Shown here: piece by piece, positions 1 through 8,924 of the stretch
How positions within the stretch are numbered: the first letter of the stretch is position 1
Layout of the letters: each line of letters opens with the position of its first letter
Origin: Nguyenibacter vanlangensis
GTDB lineage: Bacteria > Pseudomonadota > Alphaproteobacteria > Acetobacterales > Acetobacteraceae
Length of the DNA stretch: 64,000 bases
Reading direction: 5' to 3'
Assembly: GCF_038719015.1 (NCBI RefSeq)
Contig: NZ_CP152276.1
Span: 1,374,001-1,438,000, forward strand
Notes under the pieces: model-generated
What the model was told of the DNA's origin: nothing
The model's database searches: none
What the model saw: only the letters and a program-made list of their open reading frames with translations
Position numbers and translations under genes: made by a program

Positions 1-518
1 GCCATATCCGCCCTATCGGTAAACGTACGCCACGGCTGGGGTCTAAGTGCGGCGTAGATTTCCCTTGCATGCTCGATGGTTCCATCACCAAAGAAGCCGT
101 CGCGCCATACAGAAAATGGCAGAACGATCGAACCGTCGCCCCGCTCCGACGCGTTCAGTTCAAGAGCGTTCCGCAGATATGGTGGAATTTCGTCCACAAG
201 CGCTTGACCATGCTTCGGAACGAATGCCGCGAAATAGACGAGCCTGCGAAGACGCTCAGGCATTTCAATTGCAATACGCGAAATGAGATAGCCTCCCCAG
301 CTATGGCCGACCAGCACATAATCCTTGAGGTCCGTCTCGCGGATATACCTGATAATCGGAGCAGCGGCACCGCGTAAATCGACATCCGGCCTGTCTCCAA
401 CGCCCAAGCCGCCTGCTGTCGGCGTATGCACTTCGTGGCCAGCAGCTTCAAGGGCATCGCGGACCGGCTTCCATAACTCTCCATAATGCCAAGCACCATG
501 AACAAGAACGAATCTCAT
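1..518 (-). CDS. alpha/beta hydrolase (partial, runs off the window edge)
   Basis: The reading frame starts at ATG 518, with GGAG about 10 bases upstream, and stays open to base 1, so the C-terminus is missing. The product begins MRFVLVHGAWHYGELWKPV and carries the nucleophile elbow GHSWGG at about residue 67, typical of the small EstC / salicylate-esterase / hydroxynitrile-lyase type of alpha/beta hydrolase. The oxyanion-hole segment HGAWHYG is near the N-terminus. There is no signal peptide, so it should be cytoplasmic. It lies 67 bases after the tannase-like gene on the same strand and is probably the third gene of that operon, acting on an ester or ring-cleavage product. Substrate is unknown. 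The family call is fairly safe; the catalytic Asp and His lie beyond the visible part. Confidence 0.8.
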   Translation of the reverse strand, partial: MRFVLVHGAWHYGELWKPVRDALEAAGHEVHTPTAGGLGVGDRPDVDLRGAAAPIIRYIRETDLKDYVLVGHSWGGYLISRIAIEMPERLRRLVYFAAFVPKHGQALVDEIPPYLRNALELNASERGDGSIVLPFSVWRDGFFGDGTIEHAREIYAALRPQPWRTFTDRADM

Positions 519-585
519 CAGACCCACTCCATCTGCGTTTGCTTAGGTCAATGCCCCGATGCCGCCCTAGCGATAAAAGAGCGCC

Positions 586-2415
586 TTATGGACCCACCGA
601 GCAGGTAAAAGTCGGTTTCGTACCATGAGCCGCAAGATGCGCGGGGTAAGGGCACCAAAAGCGATCCCCGACCTCCCCATCAAGGGTTGAGACATCAATG
701 ACATCCGGGGCGACTCCAGCCTCGGTCCATTTCTCCAGGATCGGAAGAATTGCGTAATTGATGCCAAATCCATCATTCGCATTCCCGCCAGGCACAGGAG
801 GATGGAGACCGGAGGCGCCACTACGTCCATGCCCCAATCCGGGCGCCAGAAAAAAACGATACCAGCTCTTTATGTTGTCGAAACCTCCGAAGGCATCCGA
901 AACGCGTTCATAATAATTGACCGACCCCCCGACGGGAATCTGATTGTCGGCAAGACCATGCCAATGAATAATCTTGCCGCCTGCTTTATGGAACTCTCTC
1001 AGATCGACGCTATCTGTGCCGTTCATCGAACCGAATTGCTGCAACGAGCGGATAAAAACACTGACGAAAGACCTATCTCCCGTGTAATCCAATTGCTTCC
1101 AGCCATCACGGACAAGAGTTGAGCCGTTCTTCAGCGACTTGTCCGCAAGTGCCGGATCGTCGGCCGCGATCGCCAACCAATGCGCGCCGATAGTGAATGG
1201 CGTCACACCCGCCGGTCCGACTCCATAGGTCAACGGCGAGTTGAACAAGATCGCACCACGATTATATCCATACCAGAGGTGACCGAGGCGCAGCGACGGC
1301 TCGAATCCATTCGCAGAACCGGGAGAGATGGGCTTTCCGTCGATCGTCGGTCCATACCAGATCTTGTTGACGGCCACCGCCTCTTTCTGAGTCAGGCAGG
1401 AGTCACTGTGAGCCGCCGCTTCCGGGCAAAGAAGCTTTGTATCGCTCGTGGGATCATAGTGGCACGACGCCAAATCGCTGATGAAGCCGTCATGCTTTCC
1501 CGCAACAAGAGTATCGCATGCTGCAATCGCACGTCGCGTCACCAGATCGAGTTTTCCCGGCGATATCGGATGACCGAGATCGCGCTGCATTACGACCTGG
1601 GGCCACATGATGGACGGCACGAAACTCGGCCAGTTTATTGCCGGATAGGCGCTGATGATACCATTGTAATCACGAGGATATCGTTGCGCCAGCATGAGAC
1701 CCTCGCGACCACCGGTCGAGCCTCCGCTCCAATAGGAGAATTTCGGCTCGCGTCCATAGAAGCTGCGCGAGATGTCGCGGGCGGTCAGGACCATCATATG
1801 GAGGTTTCGATACGCCCAATCCTCGAGAAGCGGCCAGTTCAGCTTGCCATTGGGGCGAAACGCAAAACTTCCATCAGCCCCGCCGCCAACCGAATGGCCG
1901 TCGTCCGAATCGACAGTCAAGAAGCCGTCTTCCCCGGCACGGAGCGCCGAAATGCCGAGCGCACTCAGCTCGCCTGTATCCTGCACGCTGGGAATGCCGG
2001 CATAACCGCCTTCACCAACGCCCAAATATCGCGCGTTCCAATTATCGGGCGCCGGGACCCATACTTCCAGCCCTATGCCCCTGGAGGTAGACGGTTGATT
2101 CGGCCCATTATCCGCCCCAGGACCGACCATGACCTTCAGCAGGCACATGGGGCGGTTCACAGAGACGTCGAAACTGGCAGTCGCAGACGCATTTTCCTGA
2201 GCCGGCCGGACCTTGATGGGCGCGTTCCGGTTACCAAAATACGCCTTGGTCACGGTGTACGCATTGCCGTTCGCATTGTGGTTCCCCACAAAGGATAAAC
2301 ACATGCCCGCGAATGAGGGCGTTGCCGCACCTGCCGTCGAGCCCGTCACGAGGGAGACACCAGCCAATCCCAGGAAGATGACAGCGTTCGATAGAAACCT
2401 GATCATACTTACCAT
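586..2415 (-). CDS. secreted tannase/feruloyl-esterase-family hydrolase lacking the usual cysteine pair
   Basis: About 609 aa from ATG 2415; a TTG at 2436 and an ATG at 2406 are alternatives with no decisive ribosome site. An N-terminal signal peptide (RFLSNAVIFLGLAGVSLVTG, then an A-x-A region) points to export. The catalytic triad can be read as Ser233 in SGGSTGG, Asp490 in HGLADNQIP and His529 in PGLGHG. Family members cleave ester bonds in gallate or hydroxycinnamate esters. In characterised members the Ser is preceded by Cys and the His followed by Cys (CS-D-HC motif), which form a disulfide; here both are Gly (232 and 530). The gene starts immediately after the TonB-receptor stop codon, so receptor and esterase form one transcription unit: uptake or sensing plus hydrolysis of a plant ester. 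Confidence 0.87.
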   Translation of the reverse strand: MVSMIRFLSNAVIFLGLAGVSLVTGSTAGAATPSFAGMCLSFVGNHNANGNAYTVTKAYFGNRNAPIKVRPAQENASATASFDVSVNRPMCLLKVMVGPGADNGPNQPSTSRGIGLEVWVPAPDNWNARYLGVGEGGYAGIPSVQDTGELSALGISALRAGEDGFLTVDSDDGHSVGGGADGSFAFRPNGKLNWPLLEDWAYRNLHMMVLTARDISRSFYGREPKFSYWSGGSTGGREGLMLAQRYPRDYNGIISAYPAINWPSFVPSIMWPQVVMQRDLGHPISPGKLDLVTRRAIAACDTLVAGKHDGFISDLASCHYDPTSDTKLLCPEAAAHSDSCLTQKEAVAVNKIWYGPTIDGKPISPGSANGFEPSLRLGHLWYGYNRGAILFNSPLTYGVGPAGVTPFTIGAHWLAIAADDPALADKSLKNGSTLVRDGWKQLDYTGDRSFVSVFIRSLQQFGSMNGTDSVDLREFHKAGGKIIHWHGLADNQIPVGGSVNYYERVSDAFGGFDNIKSWYRFFLAPGLGHGRSGASGLHPPVPGGNANDGFGINYAILPILEKWTEAGVAPDVIDVSTLDGEVGDRFWCPYPAHLAAHGTKPTFTCSVGP

Positions 2416-2808
2416 CCAATATAGTTCAGAGATCAAAAAGAGGACGATATTGTACCCGTAATATTGAATCGCGGATATAAATAATAGGTCGCGCCACCGG
2501 ACGATGCAATCGCGTTTCCATAGACTCCAAGTGTCTCGCGAGCGTTATTGACGACGCTTGCGACGCCCGTGCGGAGAAACGCGCCGGTGAGATTATTCGC
2601 ATTCAGCCTGAACACGGGGTTTTTGAAGAATCCGACCCCCTTGAAACGCACACCGATTCCAAGTGAATTCGTGAAGTAATCGGGCATTTTTTCATCGTTC
2701 ATGAACGACGCCCATTGAGAACTTGTGTAGTGAAGGCCAAAATCACCGAAGAACATCCCACGATCGTAGTTAATTCCGAAATTCGCTGTGTAGTGAGGAG
2801 CCTGAACC

Positions 2809-2826
2809 CTCACCACCCATCAGTTT
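2809..2826 (+). repeat. IS left terminal inverted repeat (18 bp)
   Basis: CTCACCACCCATCAGTTT, matched without mismatch by the complement at 3985-4002. Target duplication GCCTGAACC abuts it at 2800-2808. Confidence 0.93.
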
Positions 2827-2900
2827 TTATGGAGTCTGGATTGACGTGCTGAATCTGGCTGTGATTCAAGGATTCTGCCCTTGTGAGGAGCGGATTTGGC

Positions 2901-3887
2901 ATGACCCCGGCTATTGTGGAAATGGCGGCTGGCATTGCGGCGGATTTGCAGCGTCGGTTGCCTGGACAGCGCAAGACCCAGCGTGACAAACTCGCGCTGC
3001 TTGTCGCCACCATGCTGGACGTTCGCAGCGCCAATCTGATGGTGTTGGCGGCTTCGTTGCCGCGCGCGGCAGAACGAGCGGACATGCGTTACCAGTGGAT
3101 CGCTCGGTTCATCGACAACCCCCTCGTGGTCTGTGATGAAGTCATGGAACCGTTTGCGCGCGAGGTGCTCACCAAGGCCGCCGAAGACGGGCGTGTGGTG
3201 CTGATCATGGACCAGACCAAGGCCAATGACCGCCATCAGATCCTGATGCTCTCGCTGCGTTTTGGCGAGCGCGCGTTGCCGCTGGCCTGGCGGGTCGAGG
3301 CGACGGAAGGGGCGATCGGGTTCGCTGTTCAGAAGGACCTGCTCCAAGCGGTTGCCGGCTGGCTGCCTTCCCAGGCCGAGATTTGCCTGATGGCGGATCG
3401 GTTCTACGGCACGCCGGATCTGATCGCGTTCGCCATCGCCCGAGGCTGGGGTTATCGGCTGCGCGTGAGGTCCAATCTGCGGGTCGCCGCGGGCGGCCAC
3501 AAAACCTCCCTGGCCGAACATGTCACTGACAAGCGTCCCTATCTGACCGACGTCGCGCTCACCCATCGGCGTATTGTCACCAATATCGGCATCATCAACG
3601 CGCCCGGCCATGCCGAGCCGTGGATCATTGCGATGTCCGACACCCCCAGCTACCTGACAACACTGGATTACAGCGCACGATGGGGCATCGAGCCCATGTT
3701 CTCCGACTTCAAATCGCGCGGCTTCGGTCTCGAACACAGTCAGTTGCGTTCCCCCGAACGTCTCGGCCGGTTGGTGCTGGTGATGAGTATCGCTTTGTAT
3801 TTCGCCGTCTCCACCGGCCTGTGCGACGCACAAACCAATCCATCAGCGGACGAAAAAAAAGCCCCAGACGTCAACCCGCGAACATGA
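2901..3887 (+). CDS. IS4-family transposase
   Basis: 328 aa from ATG 2901, which has AGGAGCG about 8 bases upstream; a GTG at 2883 is in frame but lies over that ribosome site. The DDE triad reads as Asp104 in IMDQTK, Asp166 in LMADRFYG and Glu264 in WGIEPMFSDFKSRG. The last segment resembles the Y-R-E-K signature of IS4 transposases. No frameshift or internal stop is seen, so the enzyme should be active. The longer opposite-strand frame over the same bases is a shadow. Confidence 0.92.
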   Translation: MTPAIVEMAAGIAADLQRRLPGQRKTQRDKLALLVATMLDVRSANLMVLAASLPRAAERADMRYQWIARFIDNPLVVCDEVMEPFAREVLTKAAEDGRVVLIMDQTKANDRHQILMLSLRFGERALPLAWRVEATEGAIGFAVQKDLLQAVAGWLPSQAEICLMADRFYGTPDLIAFAIARGWGYRLRVRSNLRVAAGGHKTSLAEHVTDKRPYLTDVALTHRRIVTNIGIINAPGHAEPWIIAMSDTPSYLTTLDYSARWGIEPMFSDFKSRGFGLEHSQLRSPERLGRLVLVMSIALYFAVSTGLCDAQTNPSADEKKAPDVNPRT

Positions 3888-3984
3888 GCCGCAGCAGGCT
3901 CTCCTGGTTCACGCGCGGCGTCCGGCGCATTGTCAGGCTCCTCCAGTTCCGCAAACCAATGCCGCCATTATGGGCATCCGGATG

Positions 3985-4002
3985 AAACTGATGGGTGGTG
4001 AG
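3985..4002 (-). repeat. IS right terminal inverted repeat (18 bp)
   Basis: Exact inverted copy of the left end. The second target duplication GCCTGAACC follows at 4003-4011. Confidence 0.93.
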
Positions 4003-6056
4003 GCCTGAACCGCCTCTTTTCCCTTCGTGCGCAGATAATCCGTTCGACCGTTTTCCGCGGTCGTCTGAAGATTAGTGTCCTCTGTCGCGTGTAAATATTC
4101 GAAAGACACATACGGAGTGAAACCATATGTCCGTCGCCAGGACACCATTACGTCCACGCCGCGAGAGGTTTGATTGCCTGCGTTGAGGGTCTCCGCAACT
4201 GCAGTGCCATTCAGACTGACGTTGGTGGAAAGAAGGCGGTTAGTGATCGCATAATTAAATAACTCTACACTTGCGTACAGGTATTTACCGCTATGCCTGA
4301 ATCCAAGCTCTTCGGAAATGACGTATTCCGGCTTCAGATTCGATTGCGAACCGACATAATGGCCCGTCGAGGCATCATAATACGTCGCAAGGCTCCCGGG
4401 ATCCGGCAAACGGAAGTTTCCGGATCCATTAATGTAGATCTGGTTTTCGCTGTCCAGCTTATACGACATCAAAAGTTGCGGAAGCGGCGATGTCACGCTC
4501 TGGGTAGTCATTGTCCCGTTCGACACTTGCGCGTTGCTCAGAATCTCATGGACGACCTTCACGCCTCCTTCGATATCCAGCCGATCATTCAATCCCGTCC
4601 ATTTTCCCTGAACGAAGCCGGCATTGATGATGCTGGACGCATGGTTGACGTCGAACGTGTAACGATATGCCCCGCTTCCATCCCGAACGTAAAGCAGACG
4701 CCCGACATTGTCAGGCTTTGCGACCTCTCCATCGGTATTCAGAGCGGATTCCACCCAGTGTACGTTATCGTGATACTGCTCATACCAGTATCCGGCGTTG
4801 ATGTTCAGTTTCTTTCCGAGATGCCAGGTCGTCTCCGCCACGACACCCCCTTTGGGACCACTATTGTTCCAAGTGGCGGCGCCAGGAATCGCCGAGGTCA
4901 GCAAGGATCCGCTCTCGCCGACGCTCAAGGGTACCACCTTCCCGCCGACTGTCGCCGTGGGTCCGATGAGCGCGCCGCCCCCCGGATTCCAGTGGCCGCT
5001 CTGATACGCAAGATAGGGCTTTATATCAATATCCAGAAACGACGCCATCTTAAGATGGGTCGGCATATCCGCCTGAAGCTGGTTATATCGATATTGATTT
5101 GTTGCGAAGTAAAGATTTGGATCCTGAGGATTGTAGGTCGATACCAGATGATAGCTGTCGGTCAGCAGGAGGTTATTCTTGTCTTCATGAAACTGAGCGG
5201 CCGTGGGAAACCTAAGCACCGCGACCGGGCTCTGATAATTCCAGGATACCAACGGGCGTACGAATGACGACTGCCCAATGGGAGCATATGCGCCAAAATC
5301 CATATGGATACGATTTCCTGTCCCGGCTCCCTGCCAGTTACGGGCATGCGCATGCGACATGGAGTAAAAGGCTTTGATCCCCGAATTGCCGATTTCGCCA
5401 GATTCGAGACGAATATATTCGCGACTCAGATTATTTGTTCCGTAGGAGAAGTCCGTGAATCCTCCGCGCTTCGACGACGGCATTATGGGAGATTGCTCGA
5501 GACCGCCGATGGCAGCGCTCGTGATCGGCAATGCCAAGTCGACCGGCCCCGGTGTGTATTGGACGCTCTCTGTATCCTCGGTCTCGAAATTCTGGGTGGC
5601 ATGTCCTGCGCCGGAGTTCGGCGCAACCCCGTCGACCGTGATGGCCATATCGGAGTCTGTAAGGCCTCGACTGATCAATTGGCCGCCGATCATCCCGGAC
5701 GAGTCCGTCGTCGATGCGTTGATGCTTGGCTGATACTTGATGAGGTCAACCGCCGTCGAGGCGCCGCTCTGTCTCGAAATATAGTCCCTGGACACGCCTT
5801 CGATATTTTTTGGGGCGCTCGTAATGAGAATGGCCCCACCACCTTTTACGGCGTGTACTGAACCAGACACCTGCAATTCTTCCGGACGAGACCCCTGCCG
5901 CCCCGACAAAGGATGGCTGGCCGCCTTTGGACCTGCCGTGAACCTTTGATCAGACTTTTTCGCGTGCTCCGCTGCAGCCATATCGCAGTGAAAAGCGATT
6001 AGAGCCGTTGAGGAAACCAAAAAGAAACGACCGAGATATCGATAGCTCCACATCAT

Positions 6057-6437
6057 TTCTACCCCATCCACGCATTATATTCAAAATTACCCGAAATAAG
6101 TATTTTACGCCGTCGAGCGTCGCCGAAGTGCCGAAACGCTCCAAAGAGACAGTCATAAGCCACGCGTCACTTGAACGTCGTAACAAGCACCATGCGTCCG
6201 CCAACGGGAGAGACGTGCGAGGCCGGTCGTCGCTTAGTCATAGAAAGAAAGATGGTCGGCCGCATAGATCGCTCACATACCTTTCATTGAAAGCTATTCC
6301 GTCTCGATTTGGATATCGGATCGTTCCGTATGTCAATCTAAATTTTATAGCGAGGGCGGCGCAATTCCTCATTAATTTTGCGTCTTGAGCGGAAGGATCC
6401 CAGCTCCACAAAGCGCTTCCGGGCTCAAAAAGAAACC
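6057..6437. other. intergenic region between the receptor gene and the flavin-reductase operon
   Basis: About 440 bases separate the two divergent starts. No open frame here looks genuine. It should contain the promoter for the receptor-esterase operon on the minus strand and any regulator site shared with the divergent operon; I could not identify an operator. No regulator gene lies beside it in the window. Confidence 0.5.
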
Positions 6438-6467
6438 TTGACACAACGATATTACCTTTCTTACAAA
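6438..6467 (+). promoter_or_regulatory. putative sigma-70 promoter for the flavin reductase/monooxygenase operon
   Basis: TTGACA at 6438-6443 is followed after 18 bases by TACAAA at 6462-6467, 30 bases before the flavin reductase ATG. The -35 box is perfect and the -10 box matches 4 of 6. Prediction from sequence only. Confidence 0.45.
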
Positions 6468-6497
6468 GCTATTAGAACGTTAGAGTATGGTGCTTCC

Positions 6498-6986
6498 ATG
6501 GATGCTAGAGAGCTTAGAAGAGCGTTCGGGCAGTTTGCGACCGGCGTTACACTTATCGTCGGCACCAGCGGTTCCGGCGAGCGAGCTGCTCTCACAGCAA
6601 CATCGTTCAATACGGTGTCGCTCGACCCACCTCTTGTTATCTTTAGTGTCAAGAAAAGCACCCATCCAGGGAGGGTTTTTTCCGAGAGCGATAGCTTTCT
6701 GATCAATGTTCTTGGAGACACTCACCAATCCCTCTCGGACCTCTTCGGGCGGCCGGCGCCAATTTCCCAACGGGAAGCAATGCTTGATGCCATGACGCGC
6801 AACGGTTCAATCGGCGTAGCGGATGCTCTCGCCGTTCTTCGATGCGAACGGTTTCTTGTTCAGGATATTGGAGAGCATTTTCTATTTGTAGCTCGAGTCG
6901 TTGACGTACAAACGAGAGAGGGGTGTCAACCTCTTCTTTTTTTCTCGAGTATGTATCATGGAATAAGAAGTATAAACGAACAATAA
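6498..6986 (+). CDS. flavin reductase (HpaC-like) partner of the monooxygenase
   Basis: 162 aa from ATG 6498 (MDARELRRAFGQFATGVTLI); the open frame extends upstream but the family N-terminus is here. The motif FATGVTLI, the segment ALTATSFNTVSLDPPLVIFSV and the C-terminal FFSSMYHGI are typical of the HpaC/DIM6 flavin reductase domain, which reduces free FAD or FMN with NAD(P)H and passes FADH2 to an oxygenase. Length matches the family. The gene sits 73 bases before the HpaB-type oxygenase on the same strand, so the pair forms a two-component monooxygenase. Codon use and base composition are lower in G+C than most of the window. Confidence 0.88.
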   Translation: MDARELRRAFGQFATGVTLIVGTSGSGERAALTATSFNTVSLDPPLVIFSVKKSTHPGRVFSESDSFLINVLGDTHQSLSDLFGRPAPISQREAMLDAMTRNGSIGVADALAVLRCERFLVQDIGEHFLFVARVVDVQTREGCQPLLFFSSMYHGIRSINEQ

Positions 6987-7059
6987 TTTGCTATTTATAT
7001 TAACTTTGCATTTTTTATGCAAGCTCTCGCTCTTATGAGTCCGCGATGAAAGGATATCG

Positions 7060-8496
7060 ATGAAAACCGGCGAGCAACATAGGGAGAGTCTGCGCGATGG
7101 CCGCGCAGTCTATATAAACGGCGGACGCGTGCCCGATGTTACGGTTCATCCGGCATTTCGACGCTCAATAGATACAGTTTGTGCGCTTTATGATATCGCA
7201 TCGGACGAGCAGAACCGCGATCTAATGACGTGCAAAAACGAAGCCGGAGTGACCATCAATCGGATCTGGCAACTGCCTCATACCCATTCGGACCTTGTCA
7301 AGCGACGAGAAGCCCTTGAATTCTGGAGCATGCAGCATGCGGGCTTTTTCGGCCGCTCTCCAGATCACGTAGCGTCGTGTATTTCCGGCCTCTATATGGG
7401 GCGGGATATTTTTGAGGCGGCTGATCCGGCACGCGCCGCGGCGCTCGTGGATTATTATCGCTATGCCAGTGAAAGTGATCTCTTTCTGACATACGTGATT
7501 ATTAACCCGCAGGGAGACGTCCGGAATCCGGGCGATCCGCCCTCTACACGACGAATCGCGGCATCGGTTGTGGACCAAGGGCCATCAGGCATCGTCATCG
7601 ACGGTGCGAAGATGCTCGCTAGCGGGGGCGTCATGGCAAACGAGGTCTTCGTAACCTGTATCCAGCCTTTGGCGCCCGGTGATGAGGCTTTGGCGTTTTC
7701 TGCTGTTCTTCCAATGAATACGCCCGGATTGCGCATTCTATCCCGAAAGTCCTACGAAGAGGGCGCGTCGTCCGTTTTTGACAATCCGATGGCTAGCCGC
7801 TTTGACGAAAACGATGCCATTCTGGTTTTTGAGAATGTCACTGTCCCCTGGGAGCGGGTCTTCGTCCATAATGACCGAGATCTATGCGCGAAACAGTTTT
7901 TCGCGACTCCGGCCCATGTTTACCAGAACTATCAGGCGATGATCCGGCTCAAGACGAAGTTGACCTTTCTCGTCGGGATTGCACGCAAAATCGCACAGGT
8001 TAACGGAACAGAGCGTTTTCCCTCGGTTCGAGAGACGCTGGGACAACTTGCCGCGGACGTAGGAATGCTGGATGCCATGGTGGCCGGGATGGAAGCAAAA
8101 GGCACGTCCTATGGTTCTTATTTCATTCCAGATCATCACAGCTTGTACTCTGCCCAGACAATTACCCAGAAACTTTATCCCCGGTTCATTGAGCAATTGC
8201 GCGATCTCGCCGGCGGAGGCGTCATCATGCTTCCTTCTTCATCTAAGGATATGGAAAATCCCGAGATGATGGAGTGGATTCGCAAAACGCAGGCTTCGCC
8301 GGTTCTTGATGCAGCCGATCGTGTCAAGTTCTTCAAATTGGCGTGGGACTGCATCGGATCAGAATTCGCTTCGCGCCATACGCAGTACGAAATGTTCTAC
8401 GCGGGCGCAAGCTTCGTTCCCAAAAACCACTCCTTTCGAACGTTCGATTGGGATCGTTCGACCACTCTCGTCGATCAGATGCTGTCGTCTTACTGA
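7060..8496 (+). CDS. HpaB-family FADH2-dependent monooxygenase (oxygenase component)
   Basis: 478 aa, the usual length for 4-hydroxyphenylacetate 3-monooxygenase-type oxygenases; AAAGGA lies 8 bases before the ATG. The N-terminal helical and beta domains (DGRAVYINGGRVPDVTVHPAF, then SGLYMGRDIFEAADPARAAAL) and the C-terminal acyl-CoA-dehydrogenase-like part (PWERVFVHND, GIARKIAQVNG, ASRHTQYEMFYAG) are all present. The family hydroxylates phenols or related rings with O2 and FADH2 supplied by a separate reductase, here the preceding gene. The family also includes chlorophenol and pyrrole-2-carboxylate oxygenases, so the substrate cannot be read from sequence. The linked esterase suggests a phenolic acid released by ester hydrolysis. 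Confidence 0.88.
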   Translation: MKTGEQHRESLRDGRAVYINGGRVPDVTVHPAFRRSIDTVCALYDIASDEQNRDLMTCKNEAGVTINRIWQLPHTHSDLVKRREALEFWSMQHAGFFGRSPDHVASCISGLYMGRDIFEAADPARAAALVDYYRYASESDLFLTYVIINPQGDVRNPGDPPSTRRIAASVVDQGPSGIVIDGAKMLASGGVMANEVFVTCIQPLAPGDEALAFSAVLPMNTPGLRILSRKSYEEGASSVFDNPMASRFDENDAILVFENVTVPWERVFVHNDRDLCAKQFFATPAHVYQNYQAMIRLKTKLTFLVGIARKIAQVNGTERFPSVRETLGQLAADVGMLDAMVAGMEAKGTSYGSYFIPDHHSLYSAQTITQKLYPRFIEQLRDLAGGGVIMLPSSSKDMENPEMMEWIRKTQASPVLDAADRVKFFKLAWDCIGSEFASRHTQYEMFYAGASFVPKNHSFRTFDWDRSTTLVDQMLSSY

Positions 8497-8526
8497 TCAT
8501 TATTTCAATACACAGGGATATACATC

Positions 8527-8907
8527 ATGGCGGTTACGAAAGAACATAAAGAATTCCATACGCTTGATATGAGCGAAGGCTGGGTTCAACCTCCGGCATA
8601 CAAGGAAAACGTACAGGAGAAGATCCTTTCTGGCAGTCTTGATGAGGTCGCAAAGAAGGGTAGCCGTACGCGGCTTCTACGTTTTGCGCCCGGCGAATAC
8701 ACGAAGAAGCCCTTCGTTCATGATTATTGGGAGGAGGTCTATCTCCTCTCAGGCGATCTGACAGTAGGCAACGATGAGAACGGCAACGGTGGAATACCAT
8801 TCCTGCCTAACACCTATGCCTGTCGGCCGCCAGGCGCTGTCCATGGACCTTTCAAATCTGAAGGCGGCTGTCTTCTGCTCGAAATTCATTATTACGATCC
8901 AGCCTGA
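8527..8907 (+). CDS. small cupin-domain protein
   Basis: 126 aa, one cupin barrel. Motif 1 reads GEYTKKPFVHDYWEEVYLLSGDL, with His and Glu ligands but Tyr where the second His of the usual HxH stands; motif 2 reads RPPGAVHGPF with its His. Three possible metal ligands therefore remain. AGGGATA precedes the ATG at a suitable distance. It is 30 bases downstream of the monooxygenase and 17 upstream of the DUF2848 gene, so co-transcribed. It could be a metal-dependent dioxygenase or isomerase acting on the hydroxylated product, or a non-catalytic cupin; sequence alone does not decide. Confidence 0.75.
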   Translation: MAVTKEHKEFHTLDMSEGWVQPPAYKENVQEKILSGSLDEVAKKGSRTRLLRFAPGEYTKKPFVHDYWEEVYLLSGDLTVGNDENGNGGIPFLPNTYACRPPGAVHGPFKSEGGCLLLEIHYYDPA

Positions 8908-8924
8908 AGGGAAAATTACGCCAG

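Larger units (their letters stand above)
2809..4002 (+). mobile_element. IS4-family insertion sequence, intact, 1194 bp
   Basis: The element has perfect 18-bp terminal inverted repeats (CTCACCACCCATCAGTTT at 2809-2826 and its complement at 3985-4002), a single transposase gene between them and 9-bp direct repeats GCCTGAACC at 2800-2808 and 4003-4011. A 9-bp duplication is usual for several IS4-family groups such as IS10 and IS50. Identical ends and identical target copies imply a recent insertion. It lies in the antisense orientation to the receptor gene it breaks. Confidence 0.93.
2433..6056 (-). pseudogene. TonB-dependent outer-membrane receptor, interrupted by an IS4-family element
   Basis: The 5' part (6056 down to about 4003) has a signal peptide, a plug domain (GGQLISRGLTDSDMAITVDG) and most of a beta barrel; the 3' part (about 2808 to 2433) is the barrel end, closing with the C-terminal aromatic residue of NITGTISSSF. 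Removing the IS and one copy of its 9-bp target duplication joins KEAVQ to APHYTANFG in frame and restores a receptor of roughly 800 aa. The 5' fragment currently reads into IS sequence and stops at 3933. ATG 6056 is preferred over 6071 because a GGGGTAG ribosome-site-like stretch precedes it. Such receptors import scarce ligands using TonB energy; the neighbouring esterase suggests an aromatic ester or glycoside. The gene should be inactive in this strain. Confidence 0.85.

Noticed and set aside
2820..3833. Minus-strand frame of 337 aa inside the IS element
   Set aside because: Complement of the transposase gene; the plus-strand product has the DDE motif and IS4 homology.
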